A stretch of 64,000 nt of DNA from Shewanella woodyi ATCC 51908 (GTDB taxonomy: Bacteria > Pseudomonadota > Gammaproteobacteria > Enterobacterales > Shewanellaceae): NCBI RefSeq assembly GCF_000019525.1, contig NC_010506.1, forward strand, positions 248,001 to 312,000, read 5' to 3'. Below, in pieces: positions 8,624-17,853 of this stretch. The notes under the pieces are model-generated. The model was given only the letters and a program-made list of their open reading frames with translations, ran no database searches and was not told the origin of the DNA. The position numbers and the translations under genes are program-made. Each line of letters begins with the position of its first letter. Positions within the stretch are counted from its first letter, which is position 1.

Positions 8624-9679
8624 CTATTGGTATCGATTTATCAGCTTGATTGAATCTAAGCCTAGCAGATGGGGCTTACCTGACGAGATCAATATGTCAG
8701 CGCTAAAGGCACCTAAGGTATCGAGTCCAGGGATCTCATCTGGGGTCATGCTCTGACTTAGCTTAGCTAACGCCTCTATGCCAAGGCTAGATTCTAGGCT
8801 TGAGCTGAGAATAAACCTGACGCCAGCATGCTCAGCTTCAGATTGTAGTCTTTGTAGTTTTTCGAGGCTGCCGATCAGCATAGGTTTGACGACCAAGGCG
8901 GTCAGTCCATCCTGCATCTCAAACTGATAGTCAGGATCATTTAGGCTCTCATCTAAGGCCCAAGGCATCTCGATAGCTTGGTAAAAAGCGGGATTATCTT
9001 GAGGGGTTATGCAGGGCTCCTCAATGTACTCGATGGCATGCAGAGGCAAGCAAGCGGCAAACTCTATGGCTTGCTCGAGAGTGAAACCTCGGTTGGCGTC
9101 GAGCTTGAGTTTGAGAGCTGGACGTATGGCTAAGATCTCGTGGATAAGTTTGATCTCCTCCTCTAGTGAAGTTTGCGCGACCTTCACTTTAATCGAATGT
9201 ACCTCTGATGCTAATGAACGGACTCGGTCGTGAAGTACACTTAATGCCTCATTTTGAGCGCGGTAGATAAGTGGAACCGATTTCATGTTTTGCAAAGAGA
9301 TATGATGACCGGTTAGCTGACCGTTAATTTTAGCGTGAAGCAGACTTAGGCCGAAGGCGAGAGAGGGATATTGGGTCTTTTTTGATTGTTCCAGCAAGAG
9401 ATCTACTGGTTTTCCTATCAGTTGCGGCAAGGTTATCGCTAGCTCATCAATGATCTGCTCCAAGGTCTCCTGACTAAAGTCTTGGATTGGATTGCCCTCG
9501 ATATCTAAACCTGAAAGCGGGGCGATCTCTACCTGTTCGATACGAGGTGTCATCGCCTCATCTAAGAGTTCAAGACTAAGGATTACTCCTTTACGGCTAT
9601 CGATCCTCTGTTTTCCCACAGGCAGGCACTTGTCCAGAGGAAGCTGATATTGATAGAGTTCCAGCGTGTTGATCTTCAC
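8624..9679 (-). CDS. menC: o-succinylbenzoate synthase MenC
   Basis: A 351-residue enolase-superfamily enzyme that dehydrates SHCHC to o-succinylbenzoate. The catalytic lysine pair is in IKVKVAQ, metal ligands lie in KLDANRGF, EYIEEPC and ALDESLND, and the second lysine in VVKPMLIG. The ATG overlaps the menH stop by one base, indicating translational coupling. Confidence 0.93.
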   Translation of the reverse strand: MKINTLELYQYQLPLDKCLPVGKQRIDSRKGVILSLELLDEAMTPRIEQVEIAPLSGLDIEGNPIQDFSQETLEQIIDELAITLPQLIGKPVDLLLEQSKKTQYPSLAFGLSLLHAKINGQLTGHHISLQNMKSVPLIYRAQNEALSVLHDRVRSLASEVHSIKVKVAQTSLEEEIKLIHEILAIRPALKLKLDANRGFTLEQAIEFAACLPLHAIEYIEEPCITPQDNPAFYQAIEMPWALDESLNDPDYQFEMQDGLTALVVKPMLIGSLEKLQRLQSEAEHAGVRFILSSSLESSLGIEALAKLSQSMTPDEIPGLDTLGAFSADILISSGKPHLLGLDSIKLINRYQ

Positions 9680-10458
9680 TATTTATCCTCGATTAATGTT
9701 TGGATTAGCCAGTTGCTATATTCCTGAGGTGCCGCCAAATGCACGTTATGACCCGCTTGCTTGACCACGCTTACTTTAACGGATGTTTGCTCCTTCCAAC
9801 GTGTGGCTAAGGCTAAAAATTTGCTGTCATCACTGCCGACAATATAGTGGCAGGAAAAAGGTAGAGAGGCAGGTAGTTCCCAGAGGTTGCTCTGCTCTGC
9901 AAGTGAGCTTGCCAGATAGATATTGAGTAGACCGACTGGGTTGTTGTGTCTGCGTTTTTCGATCAACTTCTGACGTGCTTCGATAGAGAGTTCGGCAAAC
10001 ACACCTTGTTGGTACCACAATGCGAGAAACGCTTCGATAGGTAACTCAGTGAGTTTTTTACTCCAGCTAAGATCGTTTTTCGCTCTTAACTGCTTCTCCT
10101 CAGAGGTTTGTAACCCTGGATGGCAAGACTCTAGCGAGAGGCTGAGAAGCTTCTGCGTATTATTTCGGGCCAGATGCAGGGCAATACGTCCGCCAAGCGA
10201 GTAGCCCAGCAGATGATATTTCTCGATGGAGAGTGAGTCTATCGCCGCTTGGATATGCTTGGTGATCAGATCAAAACCGGGTGTTGGCAGTGCCAGTGTG
10301 GGGCTCAGTCCATGGCCTGGCAAGTCGATACAGACACAGTAGAACTGGTTAGTTAACTGCTTAACGATAGCTTGCCAATCCGTTTGAGCGCCCAAAAAGC
10401 CATGTAACATCACCAGTGCAGGCTTGCTCTTATCCCCATAAGATGAAAGTGCCAGCAT
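9679..10458 (-). CDS. menH: SHCHC synthase MenH (alpha/beta hydrolase)
   Basis: A 259-residue alpha/beta hydrolase. MLHGFLGAQTDW forms the oxyanion region, GYSLGGR holds the nucleophile serine, and AGHNVHLAAP the catalytic histidine. In menaquinone synthesis MenH eliminates pyruvate from SEPHCHC. It lies between menD and menC with one-base overlaps on both sides, so the whole operon is tightly coupled. Confidence 0.92.
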   Translation of the reverse strand: MLALSSYGDKSKPALVMLHGFLGAQTDWQAIVKQLTNQFYCVCIDLPGHGLSPTLALPTPGFDLITKHIQAAIDSLSIEKYHLLGYSLGGRIALHLARNNTQKLLSLSLESCHPGLQTSEEKQLRAKNDLSWSKKLTELPIEAFLALWYQQGVFAELSIEARQKLIEKRRHNNPVGLLNIYLASSLAEQSNLWELPASLPFSCHYIVGSDDSKFLALATRWKEQTSVKVSVVKQAGHNVHLAAPQEYSNWLIQTLIEDK

Positions 10459-12167
10459 CAGCTCTGTTTTATCCAGCTGGCAATTCGGGCGATCTGATCG
10501 CTCGCTTGCTGCTGTGGGACGATGACTTCAATCACTGAGGCGCCTTCATAGTGGATAGCATCTTGATATGACTCTTCAAAGCTCTCTAACTCCTCCACTC
10601 TGTTATAGGGAATACCAAACATAGCCGCACCATAGCCAAACTCGAACCCATGGGCGAGTCGATAGTAATCGCTTCTAAGCTTCTCATCAGGTACAGGCAG
10701 TAGATTAAAAATATTGCCGCCGTCATTGTTTAGGATAACGATCACCAGCGGGCTTGAGCAGTGGCTGGCAATAGCTAGTGAGTTTAGATCGTGTAGCTGG
10801 GAGATATCACCAATGATCAGAGTCGTGGCCCTGCCTTGATGCATGGCAACGCCGCAAGCACTCGCCAGTAGCCCATCGATGCCAGATGCGCCGCGATTGG
10901 TAAAAGTTGCTCCCTGCTCTGTGGTGATTGGTGCAAACATATCGTAGAGCCTGACTGGGAGGCTGTTACCAATAAATAGCTGTTGCTGCTTGGTTTGTGA
11001 TTTCGCGATGGCGCGAACCACCATGGCCTCTCCAAACTCAGCGTTATCTATCTGCTGCTCAAATAATCTCTCCATCTCATCATTTTGTTGGGTAAGCTGA
11101 AGCGCCCAGTTAGCCTCCGATGAGCGTGGCCAGGAGAGTGAAGTGATATTGGTAACACTGGCATGCCAGATCTGTTTGGCGCTATGGCTGGGGTCTAACC
11201 TCATCTGCCGCGGCAATACTTGCCAATAGCTCTTCCACTTATTTTGGGCCAGATAGTCGATCAGGCGTTTAGAGAGCAAACGACCGCCAATAACAAGTAC
11301 CCGCTCAGCTTGCATCAGCAGTGCCTTGGCTTTTGGTTGATGCAGAAGTTGATCGATATTTCCTATTACCCCTGGATGCTGTCTGAGCTGAGATTGAGCG
11401 TCAGTGAGCAGGGGCCAGCCCAGCTTTTGCGACAGGGCAACTAGAGCTTGTGGGTCACAATCTGGTGTGAGTGTGCCAGCGATAATAACGCCTTTACCGT
11501 GAACAAAGCGTGCCATGGCATCACTGCTTGGCAAGCTGCTTAGGTTAGGTTTTCCATACTGATTATAAGCATGATTGGTGTGCTGCCAGTTGCCGAGTGT
11601 GCTCAGGTATTGGGTAAAGTTCGCACTCATGGTCGACGGATAAAGTGGCTCTCTGTACATGCAGTTGATGTGCAGAGGTTGGCTTTGGTTACTGATGGCT
11701 TCATCGAGCAAGGTCAGTAGTGCTTCGGGGCGGATAGCCAGATCCGGTGTCGATAGGTTTATCTGTTTTGCATATTGAGCAAAGATAGCGGGCTGAATGA
11801 TGGCTTGATTGGCACCACAATCGATAAGCTCCGGCGGTCTATCACCTGATAATACGATTAGCGGGACATGAGTTAACCAGGCTTCAATCACTGCTGGATA
11901 TAGATTCGCTACCGCAGTACCTGAAGTGGTAACAACTGCAACGGGAGCTTGGCTGGCCTTAGCCAGTCCTAGTGCCATAAAGCCGAGTCCACGCTCATCG
12001 AAGTGCAGATGTTGCTTTAATTTGCTCTGTTTTGCCGCCGCTAAGGTGAGCGGTGTCGAGCGTGAGCCCGGTGCCATACAGATATGTTGCACGCCTAAGC
12101 GGGATAGCTCTTCTAAAATAAGCGTGCCCCATAATAGGTTCAGCTCAGCTGTCTTTTCAATTTGCAT
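10458..12167 (-). CDS. menD: SEPHCHC synthase MenD
   Basis: A 569-residue thiamine-diphosphate enzyme that adds 2-oxoglutarate-derived succinic semialdehyde to isochorismate, the committed menaquinone step. The N-terminal part shows [19 protein letters not shown] with the catalytic glutamate, [16 protein letters not shown] and LSGDRPPEL. The ThDP-binding motif begins [13 protein letters not shown] and continues to LNNDGGNIF. It is the first gene of menDHCE; the AraC gene of the neighbouring island ends 105 bases upstream on the same strand. Confidence 0.95.
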
Positions 12168-12272
12168 GCATGGGTACTCTAGATTTAATATCTATATTGT
12201 ACCCCTATTGAGTTTAAAGGAAAATTTTTTAGCCTTCAAAGCCTCTCTTACCGCTAGCACACTCGTTTTTTG

Positions 12273-13265
12273 TTAACTATCTCGCGTGGATTCGAGAAAA
12301 ATTTTCTGTCTGAAATCGCGAGGACATTCGCCGAAATAATCTTTAAAGGCTCTCGAGAAATGTGATGATGAGGTAAAACCAACGGCGTAAGATAAGCTAT
12401 CTAAACTGAAATCAAATTTACTGTCTTCTTGCAGCAATTGTCGGCTCATCATTAATCTTCTTTTTTGAATAATTTGATGAATAGTGTGCTCTTGCTTTTG
12501 AAATAATTTATAGAGATAACGCAAAGAGATCCCATGGGCATCAGCAATGTGTTGGTTTGATAGTTGATGATTTGCATAGTTGTTTTCAATGTAGCTTAGT
12601 ACTCGCTCCACTAACGCATCTTTGGAAAGCGCTTTCTTCTTCAGCTTGTTATGCATAACTGAGCAAGAATAAGCCATGGCAATCATATTCAAGAAGTTTT
12701 CAACGAGTTCTGGATGAATCGTATCTAACTCTTTGTACTCTTTAACCACTGAGAAAATGAAATTGCTGAGCACTGCACCAATACCTTCCTTGCCAGAAAG
12801 AGGGACGGCGGTATACTTTTCAGGATGGATTAAATAACGACTCAGTACGTGTTTCGGCATCTGAATAATCAGTTGATGAAACTCTTTTTCAAACGTGAGG
12901 CTATAAGGTTCACTGCTATCATAGAGTGTAAAACTGCCGGGCTGTAATATGGCTTCTCGACCATTCTGCTTAACCACTCCTTGTTGAAAAAGTTGAAAGC
13001 TCATTAAAAAATACGCTTCACTGGAGTGAGCTATTTGCTGTTTCGTCCGGGTGACAATCTGTGCTTCACCTTGAACTTCAGAGACGCTTAATAATCCAAA
13101 ATTAAGTCCCCCTCTAATCTCTCCGTGAAAGCGATCCTTGTTCAAAGGCTCACAGTCTAACTGGACAAACTCATGGCAAATTTGCTCTCTCCAATAATCA
13201 ATCCTTTCATAACTCGCAACATCCAATGTCATTTTTTTATAACCGTCGTTAATTAAAAAAGACAT
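12273..13265 (-). CDS. AraC-family regulator of the aldoxime/nitrile operon
   Basis: A 330-residue regulator with an N-terminal AraC-binding-like (cupin) domain and a C-terminal double helix-turn-helix (about residues 225-322), including NQHIADAHGISLRYLYKLFQ and VGFTSSSHFSRAFKDYFG. It lies 26 bases downstream of the aldoxime dehydratase gene on the same strand, so it is the last gene of the receptor-nitrilase-dehydratase-regulator operon. AraC regulators accompany aldoxime and nitrile genes in other bacteria, so it is probably the pathway-specific activator, sensing an aldoxime, nitrile or acid. The ligand is not deducible. Confidence 0.87.
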   Translation of the reverse strand: MSFLINDGYKKMTLDVASYERIDYWREQICHEFVQLDCEPLNKDRFHGEIRGGLNFGLLSVSEVQGEAQIVTRTKQQIAHSSEAYFLMSFQLFQQGVVKQNGREAILQPGSFTLYDSSEPYSLTFEKEFHQLIIQMPKHVLSRYLIHPEKYTAVPLSGKEGIGAVLSNFIFSVVKEYKELDTIHPELVENFLNMIAMAYSCSVMHNKLKKKALSKDALVERVLSYIENNYANHQLSNQHIADAHGISLRYLYKLFQKQEHTIHQIIQKRRLMMSRQLLQEDSKFDFSLDSLSYAVGFTSSSHFSRAFKDYFGECPRDFRQKIFLESTRDS

Positions 13266-13291
13266 AAACTCCGTACCTGCTTAAATATTAG

Positions 13292-14290
13292 TCAAATGTT
13301 AATGTAACACAACAAACCTGTTTGGCCATGGCAGTTGATATATTCAAACTCACAGTCTTGCTCGGGGATAAGTGTAACCTCATGCCATAGTTGAAGTTTT
13401 AAGTCCACATTGTACTTCTCTACCATCCCCATAAATCGGTCGAAAATGGCTATATGCGTGGGGTGACTCTTAGCCCAGTTTTCAAAAGCATAAATATCAT
13501 TGCCATATCCAAGACCAAAAGTTTGTTCGACTGAACACCAGTTTCCATCGGTTTTAGTGATAAAACGCATTGAAGCGCAATGTGTTTTGACGGGGTTGTT
13601 AGATAAGTAATCCATACCTTTTTTTAGCACAGTATGAACATTGGTTAGGTAGTACTCTTTTTCATCTTCTTCGCAATGAGTCCAATCTTGGCCGGAACGA
13701 ATCACACACATGTTCTTCGGTGGGGACAATTTTATTCTATTGCTCTTATTTTCAACATTAACTTGTAAGTGCTCCCATATACTGTTGTCATTCTTAATAT
13801 CCTGCGATGATGAACAGGGTATTCGGTCACGTGCAGCGCCCGAATAACCATGTTCCATCATGGGTCCTTCTAATGAGGGGGATAAGCGTGCAGCGCCATG
13901 AGCATTTTCTGATGAGTGTAGGGTTTCGAAACGTTGATGAGGCATAGTAAACACCTCACGCCAAACACTTATATCTCCCTCATCAAGCAGGGGAGATGCC
14001 CACCAGCTGTTAGCTGCACTTTGCTGCCACCATGTCTTGTAGTCACTGGCAAACCAATAAGCGATATAAAGATAGTTAGTGATGCCTGCTTTATCGGTAA
14101 ACATTCCTTGTTCCAATAATTTTGGCGAAAACTCTCCAGTAAATGCTTTTTTAGCCCAGTCATCTAATGGCGCAGAATGTTGACCTTGAATTGCAAATAG
14201 GCCACATACTAAGTTTTCCTCATCGGTCTTCCATAGTGATGTCCAAGCGGGAGCCGGTGGAGTCCAATTTTTAGGCATATTATTCATCAT
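13292..14290 (-). CDS. oxd: Aldoxime dehydratase, phenylacetaldoxime type (heme enzyme)
   Basis: A 332-residue member of the phenylacetaldoxime dehydratase family, heme proteins that remove water from an aldoxime to give a nitrile. Family phrases seen are EHGYSGAARDRIP, CVIRSGQDW, ENWAKSHPTHIAIF and, near the C-terminus, LWHEVTLIPEQ and FEYINCHGQTG. His303 and His321 are candidates for the heme-ligand and catalytic histidines of these motifs; an alignment is needed to assign them. Characterised members are about 350 residues, so this one is slightly short, mostly at the C-terminus. No signal peptide, so cytoplasmic. It follows the nitrilase gene by 7 bases, the same pairing known for Bacillus OxB-1. 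The substrate is predicted from the adjacent phenylacetate genes. Confidence 0.9.
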   Translation of the reverse strand: MMNNMPKNWTPPAPAWTSLWKTDEENLVCGLFAIQGQHSAPLDDWAKKAFTGEFSPKLLEQGMFTDKAGITNYLYIAYWFASDYKTWWQQSAANSWWASPLLDEGDISVWREVFTMPHQRFETLHSSENAHGAARLSPSLEGPMMEHGYSGAARDRIPCSSSQDIKNDNSIWEHLQVNVENKSNRIKLSPPKNMCVIRSGQDWTHCEEDEKEYYLTNVHTVLKKGMDYLSNNPVKTHCASMRFITKTDGNWCSVEQTFGLGYGNDIYAFENWAKSHPTHIAIFDRFMGMVEKYNVDLKLQLWHEVTLIPEQDCEFEYINCHGQTGLLCYINI

Positions 14291-14297
14291 CTATTCC

Positions 14298-15302
14298 TTA
14301 TTCGTCTGAATGCTTAGTTAATTGGGCTTCCTCAGTCTCCAGATCTTCATCTTCTAGGCAAAATTGAGAAGCTACAGGCTGCTGCGATGGGTTAAACCAT
14401 AGACGAGTCACGTCAGGTCTAGCGTAATGTCCAACAGGATCAGCGAACGATTTAGCGATATTAATTAACCCTAGATCAATGTCTGCAAATATTAAACCTT
14501 CAGCGTTTTCGGCTAATTTGATGCACATGGGGCTACCGTCAGGCGCAAATACTTGTGCATGACCACCACCTTCTTTCAGCATTTCCCCCTGTTCTTCATT
14601 TTCCACCATGAGGTTTATCATTTCTGGTGAAACAATTCCGCACGGTGCCAATACAAAGCACTGTCCTTCAGCGGCATAAACTTGTGATAGTGCATTGTTC
14701 AACTCTGGCCCTAATGAGAAAGCTTGTTGGTAACAGCTAAATGATGGCCAGCAGCCAATATGCACCTGTTCATGCTTACTGAACATGGTGTATTTGGTTA
14801 AAGGTTGTAAGTGCTCCCAACAGGACAATTGGCCTAAACGGCCTAGTTCAGTTTCAAAAACATCAAGGTCGCTGCCATCGCCTTCACCAAATAAAGTTCT
14901 TTCAACATGAGTGGGTTTCAACTTTCTTCTGGCTTGAATTAGCTCACCTTGGTTACTGAATAAAAATTGTGAGATGTACAGTGAGCCATGATCTTTCTCA
15001 CTTGCCCCAAGGCTGACAAAAATGTTGTTTATTTTGGCTGATTCTTTGATTTTATTAAAAGATTCACTATCCAAAACTAAACAGTTTTCATGATAAGTTT
15101 GTATGTATTTAAGGTTATTTATGGGGGCGTTTAGCCATATCCACCATGGGTAACCAGGGATCCAACATTCAGGAAATGCGATGAGCTTTGCATTCTCTTT
15201 AGCAGCCTTTTCAATCAATTCAATTGTTTTTTCAACCGTTGCATCTAAATCCATAAATACAGGAGAGGCTTGTACAACAGCAACTTTATATATATTTGTC
15301 AT
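14298..15302 (-). CDS. Nitrilase (arylacetonitrilase-like)
   Basis: A 334-residue member of the nitrilase branch that hydrolyses nitriles to acids and ammonia. The catalytic triad is visible: Glu45 in FPECWIPGYPWW, Lys127 in RRKLKPTHVE and Cys161 in QLSCWEHLQPL. The WEHLQPL phrase is characteristic of true nitrilases as opposed to amidases. It sits between a TonB-dependent receptor and the aldoxime dehydratase, with very short gaps, so it should convert the dehydratase product to the carboxylic acid; phenylacetonitrile to phenylacetate is the natural prediction. Confidence 0.92.
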   Translation of the reverse strand: MTNIYKVAVVQASPVFMDLDATVEKTIELIEKAAKENAKLIAFPECWIPGYPWWIWLNAPINNLKYIQTYHENCLVLDSESFNKIKESAKINNIFVSLGASEKDHGSLYISQFLFSNQGELIQARRKLKPTHVERTLFGEGDGSDLDVFETELGRLGQLSCWEHLQPLTKYTMFSKHEQVHIGCWPSFSCYQQAFSLGPELNNALSQVYAAEGQCFVLAPCGIVSPEMINLMVENEEQGEMLKEGGGHAQVFAPDGSPMCIKLAENAEGLIFADIDLGLINIAKSFADPVGHYARPDVTRLWFNPSQQPVASQFCLEDEDLETEEAQLTKHSDE

Positions 15303-15313
15303 CTCAATTCCTC

Positions 15314-17644
15314 TTAGAAAGTGTATTTAACGGCTAGGCCAAACTCTCTTGGTTTATTATAACTTGCAGAGTGAAAACCAAGGCCGAAATTAGAGTTGCC
15401 ACTTTTAATAACTCTTTTATCGGTTAGGTTATTGACGAAAGCAACGAAGCCAACACTTTCATTTAAATTATATCTAATTGAAGCATTAAACATGTCGTGG
15501 GCTTCTTGAAATAGAAATTTTGAGTTTTGAGAGTCATTAAATACATCATCGGTATACGCATAATCAACTCTGAAAGCGATATCGCTTTCATCGAAGTAAA
15601 GACTGTAATCTAAACCAATGTGTAATGAGTTCTCAGGTGTATTTACTAGCTTAGCGGACTTATCTAAGGTCAATGATAAACCTTCAACGGGATTGATGTT
15701 ATTGTATGCTGCATCAATGTAGCCGTAGCCAATATCAAGAATGAGATCGTCTGTGATTAAGGCGGTTATCTCAAGCTCTACGCCTTTAATGTCAATCTCT
15801 CCAGCGTTGGCTGTAATTGGCCCGCCGAGTTTGTCAAAAAAGGTGACTTGTGCATCCTGATAGTCTGAATAGAACACCGCGCCGTTGACTCGGATACGCT
15901 CATTATCACTTTGCCATTTGATTCCTATTTCATGTGCATCTAAGGTTTCTGGTTCAAAGGTACGAGGTGCGGCTACCGATTCTACGTAGCGTAAAACAAA
16001 CCCTCCGCTTTTGAATCCTTGAGAGAAGCTGTAATACAGAAGAGTGCCGTCATCTAATATGGCATCAACACCAAGCTTAAATGTTGTCTGCTCAAAATTA
16101 TCAGAAATAGAGCCACTGCCATTGCCCACTAATGGTGAGAGTCCGGGGCGAAATGTACCTGTTTCATCAACAGCACCAGGGAAAAACGGTAACGGATTGC
16201 CTTGAATGTCAGCAGCAAGGTACTGGGTATAATCAAATTGCTTTTTATCTAGTGTGTGTCTAACACCTGCCGTGACTGAGAATGTGTCGTTAATATCCCA
16301 AGTTGCTTGTAAATATTCAGCAAGACTAGAGTTCTCAACGTCGGCATAGTTATTTAACCCAGCAGGGAAACCAGCGCTTAAATCTGGGGTTGGTAGGTGC
16401 AGTGGAACAAACACATTATCAGTACCGCTTTCATCAAAGTAATAGACCCCAGCAATGTACTTGATTTGGTCATCCATAGCGGTGCCCAAGAACTGAAGCT
16501 CATGACTAATCTGCTTATGATAATAATCTGGGTTTGAAATCTCGGTAATTTGAAATGGCGTGTTATCGGCATCTGCATGGAATGCAGCCTTCGTTCTACG
16601 ATATGCTGCAGTGTATTTAAGGTCAAAATTGTCTTGATGAGTATTGGCGACAAATGAGGCTCCATCTACCGTTGCGCTGCTGCCATTGTTGTATGTTCCA
16701 TAGGATACGTCTTTATCATCTTTGGTTATGTATTTGTCTAAGTCTTTAAGTCCTGCAACGATTGCCGCATCTGGTGATAATGTTGGATAGGTCGCCAGTG
16801 CCCAACCTATTGTGCCTGCACCAGGGGTAAAGCCCACGGCGACATTAGCTGCACTCTCTTCGTCTATATCTGAATGGTCAAAGGAGAGTTGAAAATTCCA
16901 CTCATCATTGGGTTCGTAATATAAGGCTCCACGAAACGCAAGTTGGTCTTCATTACCGAGTTCATCGCCTATGAGCGGGCGTTCAACAAAGCCATCTCTG
17001 CGTTTACTTGAAAAGGCAAATGTGGACAGTAATTCGTCTGTAAAAGGAATATCAATTGAGCCACGAACATCAGTTCGATTAAAGCTACCCAAAGTGAGAT
17101 CTAAACGGCCAGCAAGCTCATCATATGGCTTACGCGTAGTAATATTAATAGCCCCACCAATACTATTACGGCCAAATAGGGTGCCTTGTGGTCCTCTCAG
17201 CACCTCTATTCTCTCAACATCAAGGAGATCTAATACGCCACCGATAGAACGAGAGACATATACGCCATCAATATACGTCCCTACACCTGGATCTGTGGTT
17301 AAACTGAAGTCTGTATTGCCGATCCCGCGTATGAAAACGGCCGCACTGGTTGATGAGCCACCTATTGGAGATGAGGTATCAAACACTAAATTGGGGGTGA
17401 AATTTTCTATTTCTGCAATATTGCCAACTTGCATTTTTTCAAGGCCATCGGCGGTAAATGCGGTCACTGCGATAGGTGTTTCTTGTAGTGATTCAACTCT
17501 TTTTTGCGCGGTCACCGTAATCACTTCGAGTGTTTGGCTTTTCTCTTTTTTATCACTTTCTTCAGAAAATACAGGCGCATTGAATAACAAAGACAGTACA
17601 ATAATGCTGTTGCTATAGTTATTATATTTTACTTTTTCGTTCAT
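15314..17644 (-). CDS. TonB-dependent outer-membrane receptor, aldoxime operon
   Basis: A 776-residue outer-membrane receptor. A signal peptide is followed by a TonB box within LEVITVTAQKR, a plug domain with RIEVLRGPQGTLFGRNSIGG, and a barrel ending in VKYTF. It is the first gene of the operon with nitrilase, aldoxime dehydratase and AraC regulator, so it probably imports the substrate rather than a siderophore. This iron-complex-receptor-like group is often used for organic substrates in marine gammaproteobacteria. Substrate identity is an inference from context. Confidence 0.88.
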   Translation of the reverse strand: MNEKVKYNNYSNSIIVLSLLFNAPVFSEESDKKEKSQTLEVITVTAQKRVESLQETPIAVTAFTADGLEKMQVGNIAEIENFTPNLVFDTSSPIGGSSTSAAVFIRGIGNTDFSLTTDPGVGTYIDGVYVSRSIGGVLDLLDVERIEVLRGPQGTLFGRNSIGGAINITTRKPYDELAGRLDLTLGSFNRTDVRGSIDIPFTDELLSTFAFSSKRRDGFVERPLIGDELGNEDQLAFRGALYYEPNDEWNFQLSFDHSDIDEESAANVAVGFTPGAGTIGWALATYPTLSPDAAIVAGLKDLDKYITKDDKDVSYGTYNNGSSATVDGASFVANTHQDNFDLKYTAAYRRTKAAFHADADNTPFQITEISNPDYYHKQISHELQFLGTAMDDQIKYIAGVYYFDESGTDNVFVPLHLPTPDLSAGFPAGLNNYADVENSSLAEYLQATWDINDTFSVTAGVRHTLDKKQFDYTQYLAADIQGNPLPFFPGAVDETGTFRPGLSPLVGNGSGSISDNFEQTTFKLGVDAILDDGTLLYYSFSQGFKSGGFVLRYVESVAAPRTFEPETLDAHEIGIKWQSDNERIRVNGAVFYSDYQDAQVTFFDKLGGPITANAGEIDIKGVELEITALITDDLILDIGYGYIDAAYNNINPVEGLSLTLDKSAKLVNTPENSLHIGLDYSLYFDESDIAFRVDYAYTDDVFNDSQNSKFLFQEAHDMFNASIRYNLNESVGFVAFVNNLTDKRVIKSGNSNFGLGFHSASYNKPREFGLAVKYTF

Positions 17645-17853
17645 ATCGTCATCTTATTTATAGTTATAATCGTGATAAATATATTAATAAGAAGGATGGG
17701 GGGAGGCCATGACGAAACATGCACATAGTGTTGTAATAAAGTGCACTTTCTGAGGAGAAATAACAGGTCATTTAAAACAGTGACGAGAGTAATATATAAA
17801 GTTGAGGCTATTCATCTAATTATCGAATAAATAACCTCGTGAAAGTTTGTATA
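17645..17853 (-). promoter_or_regulatory. Promoter region of the aldoxime operon with a perfect palindrome
   Basis: A 209-base spacer upstream of the receptor gene. A perfect 12-base palindrome, aaagtgcacttt, lies at 17738-17749, about 95 bases before the start codon, and is a candidate operator. The same half-site aaagtg/cacttt occurs in two other spacers of the island. No clear -35/-10 pair was identified. Confidence 0.45.

Noticed and set aside
16971..17618. 215-codon frame opposite the first TonB-dependent receptor
   Set aside because: The receptor frame has plug, TonB box and barrel motifs; the opposite frame has none.
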